Below are positions 30,708 through 43,412 of a stretch of 52,564 bases of DNA, in pieces. A program made the position numbers and the translations under genes. Source of the DNA: Adiantum capillus-veneris (taxonomy: Eukaryota > Streptophyta > Polypodiopsida > Polypodiales > Pteridaceae); the NCBI GenBank assembly GCA_014529385.2, contig JABFUD020000291.1, forward strand, positions 1 to 52,564. The letters are read 5' to 3'. The notes below the pieces were generated by a model. It saw only the letters and a list, made by a program, of their open reading frames with translations. It ran no database searches and was not told the origin of the DNA. Every line of letters begins with the position of its first letter. Positions within the stretch are counted from its first letter, which is position 1.

Positions 30708-31640
30708 AGAGCGTTTGAACCCTAACACTCTTCTTTCTTCCGACAAACGAGAGAAATGGGTAGAGGCACCTACATGAAAGCTGCCCACCTAGATGATCCA
30801 GAGTTGAATTCGCATAGAGCAATGGCTTCTAAGCCGAAAGCCAGTTGAAAGGGGGTGTGGTTAGTCGTTGCTTGGAATGAAGTGTGATATGCCTAGAGGG
30901 TGCGAAGCATTGCCCGAACCCATGAAGTGGGATGCAAATTGCACGCTTTTCAGACGAGTGCAATTAGAACCTTGTTAGTGCTCTTTGCTTGCCCATTGGC
31001 TCTGGGGTAGTATGACCAAGAGTTGTTATGGAAGATCTTGTAGTTTGCTAGCAATGTCGAGATCAGCTCGTTGACAAAGTGACTACCTCGATCACTGGTG
31101 ATCTCAAGGTGATACCCAAACTTGCAAATTATATTCTCATACAAGAACTTTGCCACAGTCTTACCTGCGCAGTCACAGGTGGCCGGTACCTCTCCCCATT
31201 TCATAGCATAATCTATAGCGACTAGAAGACACTTGCAATTTCTTGGTTGGTTGAGCTGGGGGAGAAATTGGACCAACAAAGTCTAAACCCCATCATTCAA
31301 AGGGCAACCATGACATTAAAATCTGTAAAGGAAGGTTGGACTGCCTACTGGGTTTAGGTGCTCAACGCTGACAGACAGCACAAACCTTCACACGGGCAAT
31401 TGCATCCCTAAACACATAGGGCCACGATAAACCACAGTAAATCATTCTTTGTGGTGTGATGTGACCACGGTAATGGCCACCAGTGGGACCACTATAGGCA
31501 TCTTCCAAAATATGCTCTACTTCATGAAGGGAGACAAATCTACGCAACACACCATCTGGTCCAGACTTGTAGAGTTAATCTCCAATTAGAGTAAATGGTC
31601 TAGACTTCAGCAATAACCTTCTTTTCTACAAACGAGAGGC
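30708..31640 (-). pseudogene. Ty3/gypsy integrase, zinc-binding domain and catalytic core
   Basis: Minus-strand frames show the HHCC zinc domain (GGHYRGHITPQRM then VCAVCQR, 31362-31550) and the core (VAIDYAMKWGEVPA, ITSDRGSHF, YYPRANGQAKSTNK, 30950-31279). The second catalytic Asp (codon 31091-31093) and the expected Glu position (30983-30985) have the exact D-x35 spacing, but the Glu is Lys (AAG for GAG). The two domains are in different frames. The gene is cut at 30707/30708 by the tandem element, and its C-terminus lies at 22740-22893. Integrase would join element cDNA to the chromosome; this copy cannot. Confidence 0.85.
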
Positions 31641-32990
31641 ATTCTCTGGATATAAGCCAATGAACAGCAAATGCAACAAATCGCCATACCATTTGTTCAA
31701 CAAAGTATGGGCCAACCATGGCAGTAGTGATGAAATAAACCCACCACGGCACCAGTGATGAACTAAACCATCGGTCTGCGTGTCACCAAAATAACAAAAC
31801 CCTTTTTTTTTATGTAGAGTAAAACATAAGTGCACAAATATAGTGCAAAAACCACAACAAAGAACAATACTCCGTATGCAGACAAAATATATTCCGACAA
31901 AGTGCAGTCCTTTATCAATGTGCGACAGTATATGTTATCAACAAAATCAAGCAAGGTAACCATAGACCTATGATGGAAGCTCCACAGGCTCCATGTAAAC
32001 TTAGTAAGCGGCAACAGATTCACTTCCACAAATCAAAACCAAGGCTAAGTGAGGGGCAAAAAGCACCCTCACCTCTTTATAGCAGTTTTGGCGAGGTCGA
32101 GGCATCATGACATGCTCCAAGCAATAACTCCCACCACGATCTGAATGATTTGCCGGTGCGCTATACCAAGTGTGAAGCAAATGCGGCCGCCTCAGTGAAG
32201 ATTATGATAGTCTAGGTTTTTGTGCAAGTGGTTGCGACGCCCTAGTGCAAGCAATGCGGCAGAGGGGGAGAAGGTGAGAGGGAAAGAGGGCTGTAAGGGC
32301 GTGAAGAGGTCCTCGATAGGACGAGAAGAGTAAAGGAGAATTAAATTGCCATGTTTAACCATTTCAAGGTCTTTTACCATGCGCCCATTCAAGGGTATAC
32401 TTCCACGAGGAGAAGAAAATAAGAGGCATCCATATATATAGCAACAATCTAGCTACGCAATGGGGTAAAAAAACCCCCCTTTTTTTTAAAAAAGAAATAT
32501 GCAGTGTTCTTGCCATATAAGGCTCGAATGAAGGTAAGACAGTAAAAGAGTGCTCTTGGTGCAGGAAAACCATAAGTTGATCAGGGCTTGTTTTTTAGGG
32601 GAACGGTGGACATGCTTTTACTAATCAAAGCATGTAGTAGTACCTACGTGTGTGTGTGCGTGTGTGTGTGTGTGTGCCCGCCCTATCCCAGGCACCATAC
32701 ACAATTGGTCGGCAGTAGGCCCATTTGTATGGGCCTACTGCCTAATTAAAGAAATGAGATTAGTGCGATTAAATTTCAAGCCATCCCAACAATTATGTCA
32801 AATAGCCTTTGTCTAATGTCTTCCCAAGCTGTGAAGTAGTTAATAGAAGAATAAAGGATCATGTAAAGAAGACTTATACATGTCTTCAGAGCCGCTTTAT
32901 GTGGTTGGTTACTCCTTTTTCCGACAAATTCAATGGAAGAGATTTTAAGTTGGTCTCTTTTCCAGATGAATCGGTAGTCATAGTTACCAT
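31641..32990. other. Unassigned non-coding DNA with (GT)n microsatellite
   Basis: No supported gene. A (GT)n tract lies at 32649-32677. The segment 32050-32400, read on the minus strand, has a pyrimidine-rich stretch and could be an old LTR, but no ends or primer site were identified. Confidence 0.4.
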
Positions 32991-33155
32991 TACACGGATT
33001 GTGACACGAAATTAAGAGGGATTTCTTGGGGTGGAACTCCGCCACTCCCGTCTCGTGTGTCGTCTATCTCCTTCAATTCAGTTCAGTTATTTGAAGTGCT
33101 TAAAGTTGTTCAATATGTTCTTTTCCGTTGGCACGTGGTGCCCCTCTCCTGTCAC
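32991..33155 (+). mobile_element. LTR fragment, opposite orientation of the 33965-35928 LTRs
   Basis: GGTGGAACTCCGCCACTCC, TTCAGTTCAGTT, GTTCTTTTCCGTTGGCACGT and CCTGTCACA correspond to the reverse complement of the first 150 bp of the LTRs at 33965 and 35309. It borders gag remnant sequence at about 33150. The left end is not defined. Confidence 0.55.
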
Positions 33156-33964
33156 ACCAAACCATAGGCTTAGACTCCCGCTAAGCCCGAGCTCTTCTAG
33201 CTCTTTTGATTTGATCCAAAGCTTCTTGATGTGGGGACTTTTCTTGTCGAAGAGAGAGGCACCTCTCCTCTTGAAGAGCTCGTTGTAATTTAATTGCTTC
33301 AAGTTCCCTGCAAATAGAGATCAAGGGGTCAAAAGGCACTTTCCATGAGAACTGAGGCGGTCTTTACTTAAGGGGGGTCCTTGAATAACCGCCTTGCTCC
33401 CTCTAACCTCGTAGCCGCCGCAACAAACTCCTCTAGAGTGGCGTCAAATCAAAGAGTCTCCCGTAGCTTATGTTTAGACGTCTTGGAAAGTGCCTTCTCC
33501 ACCTACTTCTTGACCATGAATCCCCCAGGTTGCTGGGGAAGCTTGGTGACCTTCTTGTCATGAGTTCTACAAAAGTCTCATATGGTTGGAGCACTAAGAT
33601 TTCCAACTCATCCAAAACCTTCTCTTAAAAGTCACCTGGTCTGTAAGCTTCACAAAACTGTCGCCTTAGTGTTGCCCAAGACATAAAGTGGTTCTCTGCA
33701 AATTGGTTGTACCATTTGTCTGCTAAGCCATCCAAGGTGGACGAAACGAGCACTAGGAAGGCATCTTCTCTGTTTAGGCCCCAACCTCTGCAGCGGGATA
33801 CAAATCTCCTAGCGTGGTCGTGTGCATCCTATGTGGAGAGTCCCTTGAGAGTCAGAAACTTTATATTCACCTTAGACAGAATGCTTGTCAACTCCTCCAT
33901 CGCTACTTTCTCAGGAGCCTGTAGTAACACAATTGGTGTAAAGTGTACTGACCGGTGTGGTGAG

Positions 33965-35377
33965 TGTCACAAGACAAGCACCACGTGCCAATGGAAAAGA
34001 ACAAACTGAACAGACTTTTAGCACTTCAATGACAATTGAACTGAGAGAGAGAGAGAGAGACGACACGCGACACGGAGTGGCGGAATTCCACCCCAGAGAG
34101 TATTGGCCCCAAACCTTGGCGCCCCTTTCAGTATTTCTTTATATTGCATCAACACTATACAAGCCGGTACTCGAGACTGTGCACCTTCTCCAAGAAGCAT
34201 GCCAAAGAATGAGCCCTTAGCACATATTTAAAGGCCCTTTCGCCTATGAAAAGCAGTTTACATGAAAAGCCTCCAAACTCAAAAGCTTCTCGTCCAAAAG
34301 CAATGCCAAAAAACTACCAGCGTAAATCACGGAATTCCGTACAACTGCCACGTCAACAGTCAACGCAAAACGCGGAAATCCGTACAGTGCCACCTCATCA
34401 TGTCAGCCCAATTCACCGGATTCCATAGTCTGCCACGTCAGCAAGGCAACGCGAAATCCGGGTTCATCTGCTTCTGCCTCTTCACTTAGGGTTTAGGCCC
34501 CTCGGCTGGCATCTGTAAGTTGGCTCCATTCTGAACTCCACCATTGCATAGCATTATCTTTAAGAAATCCTGCTGCTAGAGAAATCTTGGATTCTTATGT
34601 ATAGTTCCCCAAAGCATAGATGTTGTCGAATTGCTGTAGGAACTGCAATGCTTTCTTACAATCCTTCACCCCAGAAAAAGTGGAAAATTTGTCGTGCCGC
34701 CGTCTTTGAAATCTTTGGGTTGGTTAGGCGCATATCTCGGGTATGGATAATAAGGGTATCCATATAGGCTCCAACCATTGTAGCCTGGTGGCAGTGGTGG
34801 TGGTGGAGGTGGGGGCAATGGCGATGGCAAAGGCAGTTGCACTGGATCAAGGTCAGATGGCTGCACAATATTCCTGAAAACTCCCCCGATCGGAAAAGAC
34901 GGCTAAGAAGTTTGCCAGTTGGAAGCTCTCGTACTTTCTGGTGGTAGAGGAGGAGGTATCACCTGGGGCATCAGAAGGGGTTACATGTAGTTCAAAAATT
35001 GTTGAAAACTTTGCAGCATCGAAAGATTCTGTTGAGGATGCCGTGAAAGAATGTCGTGGAGTGCGTTGAGCAGAAACTGCAAATATTCTGTTGAATCCAT
35101 GTCTTGGGTTCTTTATGGCTTATGTCGTGTAAGACAAAGCAATAAGATGGGAGCGCGCCCGATGTGCGATGAAGTAAGAGTGGGAGTGGCTAATAAGTCC
35201 GGGGTCGGGGCCCAAAGAAACTTCAAGTAAAATTCCAATAGCTTTGTCTACTCTTTTGTAGGACCGGTATGCTTTCAGAAAAGCACACGCCTGATGCTCT
35301 GAAACCACCGTCACAAGACACGCACCACGTGTCAATAGGAAAGAACAGACTGAACAGACTTTTTTCAATAACAACTG

Positions 35378-35424
<47 letters not shown>

Positions 35425-35928
35425 GACACGCGACACGAAGTGGCAGAATTCCACCCCAGAGAGTATTGGCCCCAAACCTTGGCGCCCCTTTCGGTATTTC
35501 TTTATATTGCATCAACACTGTACAAGCCGGTACTCCAGACTCTACACCTTCTCCAGGAAGCATGCCAGAGAATGAGCCCTTAGCACATATTTCAAGGCCC
35601 TTGGCCTATGAAAAGCAGTTTACATGAAAAGCCTTCAAACTCAAAAGCTTATGGTCCAAAAGCAATGCCAAAAAGCTGCCAGCGTAAATCACGGAATTCT
35701 GTACAACTGCCACGTCAACAGTCAATGCAAAACGCGGAAACTCGTACAATGCCACGTCATCATGTCAGTGCAATTCACGGGATTCTGTAGAGTCTGCCAC
35801 ATCAGCAAGGCAGCGCAAAATCCGGGTTCATCTGCTTCTGCCTCTTCACTTAGGGTTTAGGCCCCTCGGCCGGCATTTGTAAGTTGGCTCCATTCTTCAG
35901 GGCTTTGACATATCAGCAGTTTGTGACA
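33965..35928 (-). mobile_element. Internally deleted LTR element, TSD GTGAG
   Basis: The right LTR (35309-35928, 620 bp) reads CGTCACAAGAC...TTTGTGACA (first base T to C); the left LTR starts TGTCACAAGAC at 33965. GTGAG at 33960-33964 and 35929-35933 is a perfect target duplication. Primer site image GCTCTGAAACCA at 35296-35307 sets minus orientation. Homology between the LTRs ends at CCATTCT (34534 in the left LTR), where the left copy switches straight into gag. Protease, pol and the first 30 bp of the 3' LTR are thus gone in one deletion. (GA)n length differs between the LTRs (about 17 against 40 bp). Confidence 0.85.
34535..35100 (-). pseudogene. gag fragment of the deleted LTR element
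   Basis: The minus strand begins near 35100 (MDSTEYLQFLLNAL) and passes a Gln-rich part. It then has a Pro-rich stretch with PGYNGWSLYGYPYYPYPRY (34700-34790) and a gag core remnant (FKDGGTTNF, ALQFLQQFDNIYAL, NAMQWWSSEWSQ near 34520-34650). It resembles the gag at 1988-3577 (NALQWWTALM) and is likely the same broad family. It ends at the deletion junction 34534/34535. Confidence 0.65.
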
Positions 35929-36364
35929 GTGAGGAGCTGGTTGAGGGCGATACCTGAGAGGGAAGAGGTAGCAGGGGTGGAGGACTTCTATTCGGCACGA
36001 AAGGTTGGCGCTTTTTGTGATAGTATTGCAAGGGGCTCCATATTGGGCCTTGTTGATCTTTAGACTATCTTGTATGTGCCATGCAGTAGCAACAGGCCCC
36101 CCAAGCTCTAGGCATGAAGACCCTTGAAATTGTTGGACAGTCTAGACCCACGAACCAAACTCGACTAGACCACTCCAGCTAGACACGGGCGCTAGACCAA
36201 GCTGGACGAAGGTGAAGGTGGACCAGACCAGGCTAGCTCAGACGAATCCAGACCAACAGGCTAGGCCGTGCGAGAGACTAAACCGCTAGCTTCTCAACCA
36301 TGTACCCTTCACGGAGTAAGACTCGAGTTGAGGTCCCATGAGGCATGCCAAAAATGAGAGCACC

Positions 36365-36913
36365 TATAGTAGGAAAAGTGTGGCGTGCTCTTTACTGCGG
36401 GTGCTCCTTAGTGCAATATGCATGAAACCTCACTCCAACAGAATGAATACACTGTAGAGCAATGGAACAAGCAAAGTCAAAAGGACACAACAGCAGACTC
36501 ATAACTCAATGGAACTCAACTGACTCATGGAATCGGTATAGACTCTGGCTGGCAGCACACTCAGCTCCAAGCCTCACAGGTAAAATGGGGTGTTGAGGCT
36601 CCAACTGTGCGCGGAAAGTGTATATGTGCAGTGCTAGACTGAACACAAGACACAAGACTCTAGACTCATAGAAAGTATGATATTTGACGACTAGAACCAG
36701 CTGAGCATATATACAACCGTAAAAAGCAACCAATGGCTAACAAAATATCCCTCACAATCCAGCTATGTCTATCTCCGAACTGTGGTGGCGGTGAACTGGC
36801 CATAGTCTCCACTACTCTGCCACGTGTCACTGCCCAGGCGAGAGTCCACCCAGTGTGAACCCAAGACCAACTGTAACTACCTGTCATGTGCAAGTGACAC
36901 TATAGCTGCTACA
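36365..36913 (-). mobile_element. 5' LTR of the second gag-family copy
   Basis: TATAGTAGGAAAAGTGTGG...AGCTGCTACA, 549 bp (TG edge mutated to TA). The left neighbour GCCAAAAATGAGAGCACC equals the leader edge beside 17790. It is an uninterrupted reference for the LTR at 8090-9076. Confidence 0.8.
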
Positions 36914-37394
36914 ACTGAAGATCTTGAACACCGGCAACAGCTGAAAAATGAAACCCAAAGGAGAGAGCCGGTCCAAACCACCCGGCCACCCACACAACGC
37001 CCATCTCCATGACAATACCTCCAGAAAACAAAAGACATACAAACAGCAACACAAAAACACGAGAAGACAAATGAAAATAAAAAACAAAGAACAGAAAATT
37101 AAACACATACACCCGCACAAGACATATGATACAAGGAAAATTGCAGAAAACAAGAAAAACATAGCAAAATCCCCATCAGAAAAGCAAAACACACAAACAG
37201 AAACAGGAAACAGGGATAGGGGTAATGAAACATAACAAGTGCACAAAACTTTTCTTGTGACTACTTGTCTCTATCCAATTTTTGAGATCGACTATTATTA
37301 GTCTTCTTTCCCAACTTTATTGATACAAGGCATGCGTCAACCTCTTTAAGTAAGATATTGATCTTTTAATAGAAATAAAAAGCATAGTCCTTAC
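36914..37394. other. A-rich non-coding stretch
   Basis: Plus strand rich in AAAACA-type words (37010-37230); no supported ORF. It may be the 3' part of an antisense element or intron DNA left of the exon at 37395-37475. Confidence 0.35.
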
Positions 37395-37475
37395 CTCCTG
37401 CACAACCGGAGAGCCAGTATCATCCTTGCTATAAATTAGCACTAAGAGCAGCCGTTTGAATTCCTCGTAAGCTTC
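37395..37475 (-). CDS. Host exon, possible CRA/CTLH-domain protein
   Basis: An 81-bp (27-codon) phase-0 exon on the minus strand with excellent splice context: branch-like CTGAC and acceptor AATATTTACAG just right of 37475, donor GAG/GTAAGG at 37394. It encodes EAYEEFKRLLL...YSKDDTGSPV. This resembles, from memory, the (A)YEEFKxxLLAxIYDKDDQxSPVA segment of plant CTLH/CRA-domain proteins (RanBPM-like, GID/CTLH ubiquitin ligase group). That identity is uncertain. Neighbouring exons are not seen, so introns must be long and filled with transposons. Confidence 0.55.
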
Positions 37476-37887
37476 CTGTAAATATTGTCAGCAATAATGA
37501 GTGTCAATGACTGATACAACATTTCAGGTCTGAGACATGACAAAATTGCAATCAAGCTTAAAAAATACACACAGCCATGCCATATAACACATCACGACAA
37601 TTCATTGACAACCTGTGAGCATCTAATGAATGGTTGATGTGCTATTAAGCACAATCTTTAAATTTTGATTACATCGGTTTGACTTTGATTCAGGGGCTTA
37701 AGCAAGGGCTTATTCAAAAGACACAGTGGTCTTGTGTGCAGGAGCAGATGGCGGTAGCAGTTGTGTGTACCGTGGGTCTACCCATTGAGGGCATGTGAGA
37801 TCTATGCCAGACCACCCTTGGTCGCTTGTATATGCAGTTTGGTATTAGCATGGACAGCCTAACTCTCTCTCTCGCTTGTACTATTGT

Positions 37888-38520
<633 letters not shown>

Positions 38521-38647
38521 CATACTCTATCGCTGCCCCTCCCTTGCCATACCTCCTCGCGTTCCCCCACTCACCCAGCTATTGCGCCCGCTGCTAGTGT
38601 GGGTGCACAAGTGCGTTTAGTGACTCTTTTTCGCACGGCGATCAAGC

Positions 38648-39537
38648 ATGAGCAAGCTGAACGATAAAGCCGACCCCCTAGAGGATGCCATTCAAAAGTG
38701 CAAAGAGGAAATGACGGAGACCATTACCAAGATGAACCGCAATCTCTTGGGCACAATAAACATGCTCGAAGGACGCGTGCTGATCCAAAAGAGCAAGATA
38801 ATACGTTGGAAGACCGAGTGACGACTCAAGATGAAGACATTGCGTCACTCAAGAAAGATCTCGTCGAAGCACGATCAAGAAACACACTGGAAGAGGGCGA
38901 ACTGCAACCCTCAATAATCGAAGAAATCAACACGATCAAGGAGCAACTACAGGCCATCAAAGAGGGAGAAGAGCAACACAAAGAAATGACAACTTCTTGG
39001 GTGGATGTTCTTACCAAAACTCAACAGAAGGCGGATGAAGCCGAGAAATGGATCAAGGTGGCCAAGAAAGGAAAAGGCAAGGAGATAATGCCCACGTCCA
39101 CACCCACTATCATTAATCAGACACTAGAGGAGGAGCAAAGAAGACGGGTGCGCGCTTTACATGTGAGAATTTGCGGTCTTAAAGACAAAGGCAATGTGGA
39201 CGAAGAAGTAAAAGAACTCACAGCCTTGATGGGGGTTCATGAGCCGACGCACACAAGGGCATGGAGAGTGGGCAGCATAAAGAAAAACGGAAGCAGTGGA
39301 GAAACCTCAAAAGAAAGAGCACTCATCCTCCGTTTTCCCTCCATGGAAGCGAAGAAGTCCTTGAAGAAAAGACTAACTCTTAGAGAGACTGGCATCTTTC
39401 TCGGGGATGATCTCACCCTCTGGCAGATCGCTCATATGCAGGAAGTAATGCCGGAGATTAGAGCAGCAAGGGGAAAAGGCAAGACTGCCTTTTACCGAGA
39501 TGGAAAAGTGGTAATACTAGAGCGGCGCTCCACATGA
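38648..39537 (+). pseudogene. LINE copy 1 ORF1 (coiled coil, RNA-binding type)
   Basis: ATG 38648 (MSKLNDKADPLED) starts a coiled-coil frame. A shift near 38770 moves it into the main frame, which runs to TGA 39535-39537. The middle is coiled coil (EEINTIKEQLQAIKE). The C-terminal half has LHVRICGLKD, TRAWRVGS, ERALILRFPSMEAKKSLKKR, GIFLGDDLTLWQIAHMQ and RGKGKTAFYRDGKVVIL, the layout of L1-type ORF1p (coiled coil, RRM-like domain, C-terminal domain). There is no zinc knuckle. Likely role: RNA-binding chaperone. ORF2 starts 30 nt after the stop. Confidence 0.75.
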
Positions 39538-39567
39538 CGGTGCGAGACTTATGGGACCACACTCAAA

Positions 39568-42500
39568 GTGGCTGCCTGGAACTGTAATTTGGCCATCGTG
39601 AACGGCCTACAGAGATTTCCTGCTACGGGAGGTTTTACATGCTTCCCACACAGACATACAGCCAGCACAGTGGACTATGTCATGGCATAGCCGAATCTCA
39701 TCTCTAGTATCCAGGATCTCACAGTTGGGCCCAGACCGGTTGGGGTGGCAGTGGATCGTGCTCTTGTGTCGATGACCATGTCCTTCCAGTTCAGTGTAGC
39801 ACACAGGCCACGGGTAGCAGCCCCTACTCGCTACGCCTTCACACAGGAGACGGATTCTATATACATGGACAGGATCTACAGACGCCTATGCACTGAGGAC
39901 CCGGGGCGACCTCTGGAGGAGCTAACTACGATGCAGGAGCAGAGGCATACCCACACACCCAGCCTGAGCAGAGCCGCCAATCAGGGAGCATGCCTCAGAA
40001 CAGCTGGTACGATGAGGAGTGCCGCCAGACTAGAGCCAGACTTCAGAGGGAGGTGCTTTTGGGGGACGTCACTCACAGACAGTCACAGATTGACTCCCGA
40101 CGCCTGGTGTGGCGGAAGAACAGGGCTTTTTTGGCTCGACTCGAGCAGGATCTATACCAGCTATTCTTGAGTCAGGACTCGCGTGAGGCATGGCGGCTCT
40201 TTCATGAGCACTCCCCCCCCCCCTGCTATTTCCTCCACAGAGACCTGGGGTCAGTACGCATCATCTCTGTACACAGTACCTGAACAACCGCCCCTCCCCA
40301 ACCCCCCCGATCCATGCCCACACACATGTGCTTTTTTCACCGGAGATGGTGAAGAAAGCTATTGACACGATGAGGACTGGGAGAGCATATGACCATGATG
40401 GCTTAGTCGTTGAGCATTTCATGCATGCCAAAGACCTACTAGCAGAGCTTCTAGCAGTTATGTTTAACCGTGCCATGTGTGAGGGCATACCGGACACTTG
40501 GAGCCTATCTACGATCGTACCTATCTTCAAGTCGGGAGACCCCATGGAGCCTGGGAATTATCGCACTATCATGATTGGACACACACTAGCACGGTTGTAT
40601 GCATCCATTCTTGAGCAACAGCTGAGTAGATGGGCAGAGAGGGAAGGAATGCGTGCAGTTGGGCAGGCAGGGTTCAGGAGAGGCTTCTCTACTTTTGACC
40701 ATATCTTGACACTCAGGGCCATCATCGAGGAAGGCAGATCTCATGGGAGACGAATCTATTGTAGCTTTGTGGACTTCCGCAAAGCTTTTGACACAGTACC
40801 CAGAGCTAGATTGATGTGCAGATTACAGGAAATGGGAGTACCCACAGAGCTCATTTGGGGGATCATGGCATTCTACAGATCAGTAGTAGGGCATGTACAT
40901 TGTACGCACCCCTGAGGGACTTTCTATACCGGTTCACTCCACTATTGGGGTGAAGCAGGGTTGCCCGCTCTCTCCTACTCTTTTCACTATGTATGTGGAT
41001 GAGGTTTCTAACTACATTGAGAGCGATGGGGATAGAGGTGCACCGTTGGCAGGGACATGGATTCCACTTTTGTTATATGCTGATGATATAGTGTTGATCT
41101 CCAAATCTCTAGAGGGAATGTAACGTCAACTGAATGCTTTGCATAGGTTTGCCCACGAAAGTGGTTTGTCTGTCAACCTCGGTAAAACCAAGGTTATGGT
41201 GTTTAATACCACCCCACAGTGGATCAGGAGGTCAACACCTACATTCACATACGGCCAGGAGACTGTGGAATACACAGATGCTTACACTTACCTTGGAGTG
41301 GTTTTTAGCGGACCTGCATTCTCACTCAGAAGAACAGCAAACACCAGACTAACTAGAGCCCACGCAGCACTGGGTAGATTAGAGAAGATGTGTTCGCACG
41401 TTCAGTTTCAGGAGCCCCAGATGAAGCTCTGGCTCTTTGACACTTTGGTGGCTTCAGCATTGCTCTATGGAGCTGAGATATGGGGACCTTCATTGGATCA
41501 CCGCGGGAGGCCGGGTCGCACAGATGGATGGGGGAACATGGAGAAACCTCTCGTCTCTATGATCTCGCGCTCATTAGAGCCAAGGCATCAGTACCACGGG
41601 CCATTATCCGAGCAGAGCTAGCGGCCCCCCACTAGTGGAGGAGGCGCTCACCAGATCAGTCTCCTTCATAAACCGCACATGGGAACTTCCCAGAGATAGA
41701 TATGCTCGCATAGCACTTGAGTCCTCTCGACAATTAGCCATACAAGGAGATACAACATGCTGGTATGGGGAGATGACATCATGGTTTCAGGCGCATGGGT
41801 TCAGCATAGACAGGCTGCCACCGTTCCAGTACTCATTGGATGCACCATCTCTCACTCTTACACAGTCAGAGATCACCAAGCTCATCCGCAAGACCTGCCC
41901 CAGCTAGACACAAGGAGGACATGGATACAACCAGCATAGGAATTGGGCACGAAGATGGCTTTCTGCAGAGACCACCTTCTCCAGCTTACGGAAGATGGTT
42001 TTGTGACGAGACCCAGATACATGGATACCCACCTGTCTCATGGAATACGATGCACTATTTGCCAGTTACGCACATCTTCTCACCAGCTGCGGATTGAGAC
42101 TGGGAGATATAGCGGAGTACCAGCAGAGGCCAGGACATGCCCCTTGTGTGACATGGAGCCTGAGACAGCCTGAGACAGAGATGCATTATACATGCCGCTG
42201 CCCCGTCTACTACGAGATACGAGGCCGCTTCCATTGCTTGTTCAGAGAGGGTTTTGGACCACTCTCAAGAGACATGAGATACGAAGATCAGAGATGCCTG
42301 GGTTTGTTCTTGCTCAAGCTGCGCAGACACAGAGATAGCCTGATGAATGGCGAGGCTAGCCAGTCTCAAAGACGGATCACAGACTTCTTCAAAGCAAACA
42401 CGGGACAGCCGCAAGAGCCACTCCCACAACAGAGCTCCCCCTCGTCTCACACCAGAGGCACACTGATTGACCGAGCGATTGAACTGGGGAAATCCAGGCG

Positions 42501-42630
42501 CCCACGACTGGGGAGGACTACACAGCATCGACGGAGGCTACGTCAAAAGATTCGGAGCACGCTGGCCAGGCATGCACGATGCCCGGTCATACTACTAACC
42601 ATGGAGGAGATTGATGAGATCCGCCAATGA
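39568..42630 (+). pseudogene. LINE copy 1 ORF2 (endonuclease deleted, RT present)
   Basis: The start is GTG where copy 2 has ATG. After about seven codons (VAAWNCN) the sequence jumps at 39588/39589 to NGLQRFP, losing about 580 bp that include most of the APE endonuclease. RT follows: PEMVKKAIDTMRTGRAYDHDG, GQAGFRRGFSTFDHI, FVDFRKAFDTVP, GVKQGCPLSPTLF and LLYADDIVLIS (YADD codons 41076-41087). Then come a CxxC...HxxxC motif (CPLCDMEPET...HYTCRC, 42140-42200), EIRGRFHCLFREGFGPLSR, a QRRITDFF box (42367-42390) and a basic C-terminus. Frameshifts near 39960, 40210 and 40900 and a stop near 41120 inactivate it. Read-through is clear by comparison with copy 2. Confidence 0.85.
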
Positions 42631-43394
<764 letters not shown>

Positions 43395-43412
43395 TCTTTG
43401 GGCCTCACCGGA

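Larger units (their letters stand above)
33156..36082 (-). pseudogene. Second copy of the four-knuckle-type gag, split by an insertion
   Basis: Homologous to 15589-17422. The start ATG is at 36082 (MAHTR then a stop where the other copy has Gln). A Pro-rich part continues to 35929; the capsid part continues from 33964 down (DELEILVLQPYETFVELMT near 33560-33615, KHKLRETL region near 33440-33480), and the coiled-coil region reaches about 33156, where the knuckles would begin. An LTR element occupies 33965-35928. Several frameshifts are present. The 5' leader and an LTR (36365-36913) follow on the right, as in the first copy. Confidence 0.75.

Noticed and set aside
32809-33045. Overlapping plus and minus ORFs of 68-89 residues
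   Set aside because: No recognisable motif; part of the region is LTR-derived sequence.
36884-37246. Cys/Phe-rich 120-residue minus-strand ORF as a membrane protein
   Set aside because: Low-complexity translation of an A-rich (T-rich) tract with no start context or conservation.
43398-43412. Start of LINE copy 2 ORF1 at TTG 43398
   Set aside because: Non-ATG codon just after (CT)n; ATG 43413 in the same frame is more plausible.
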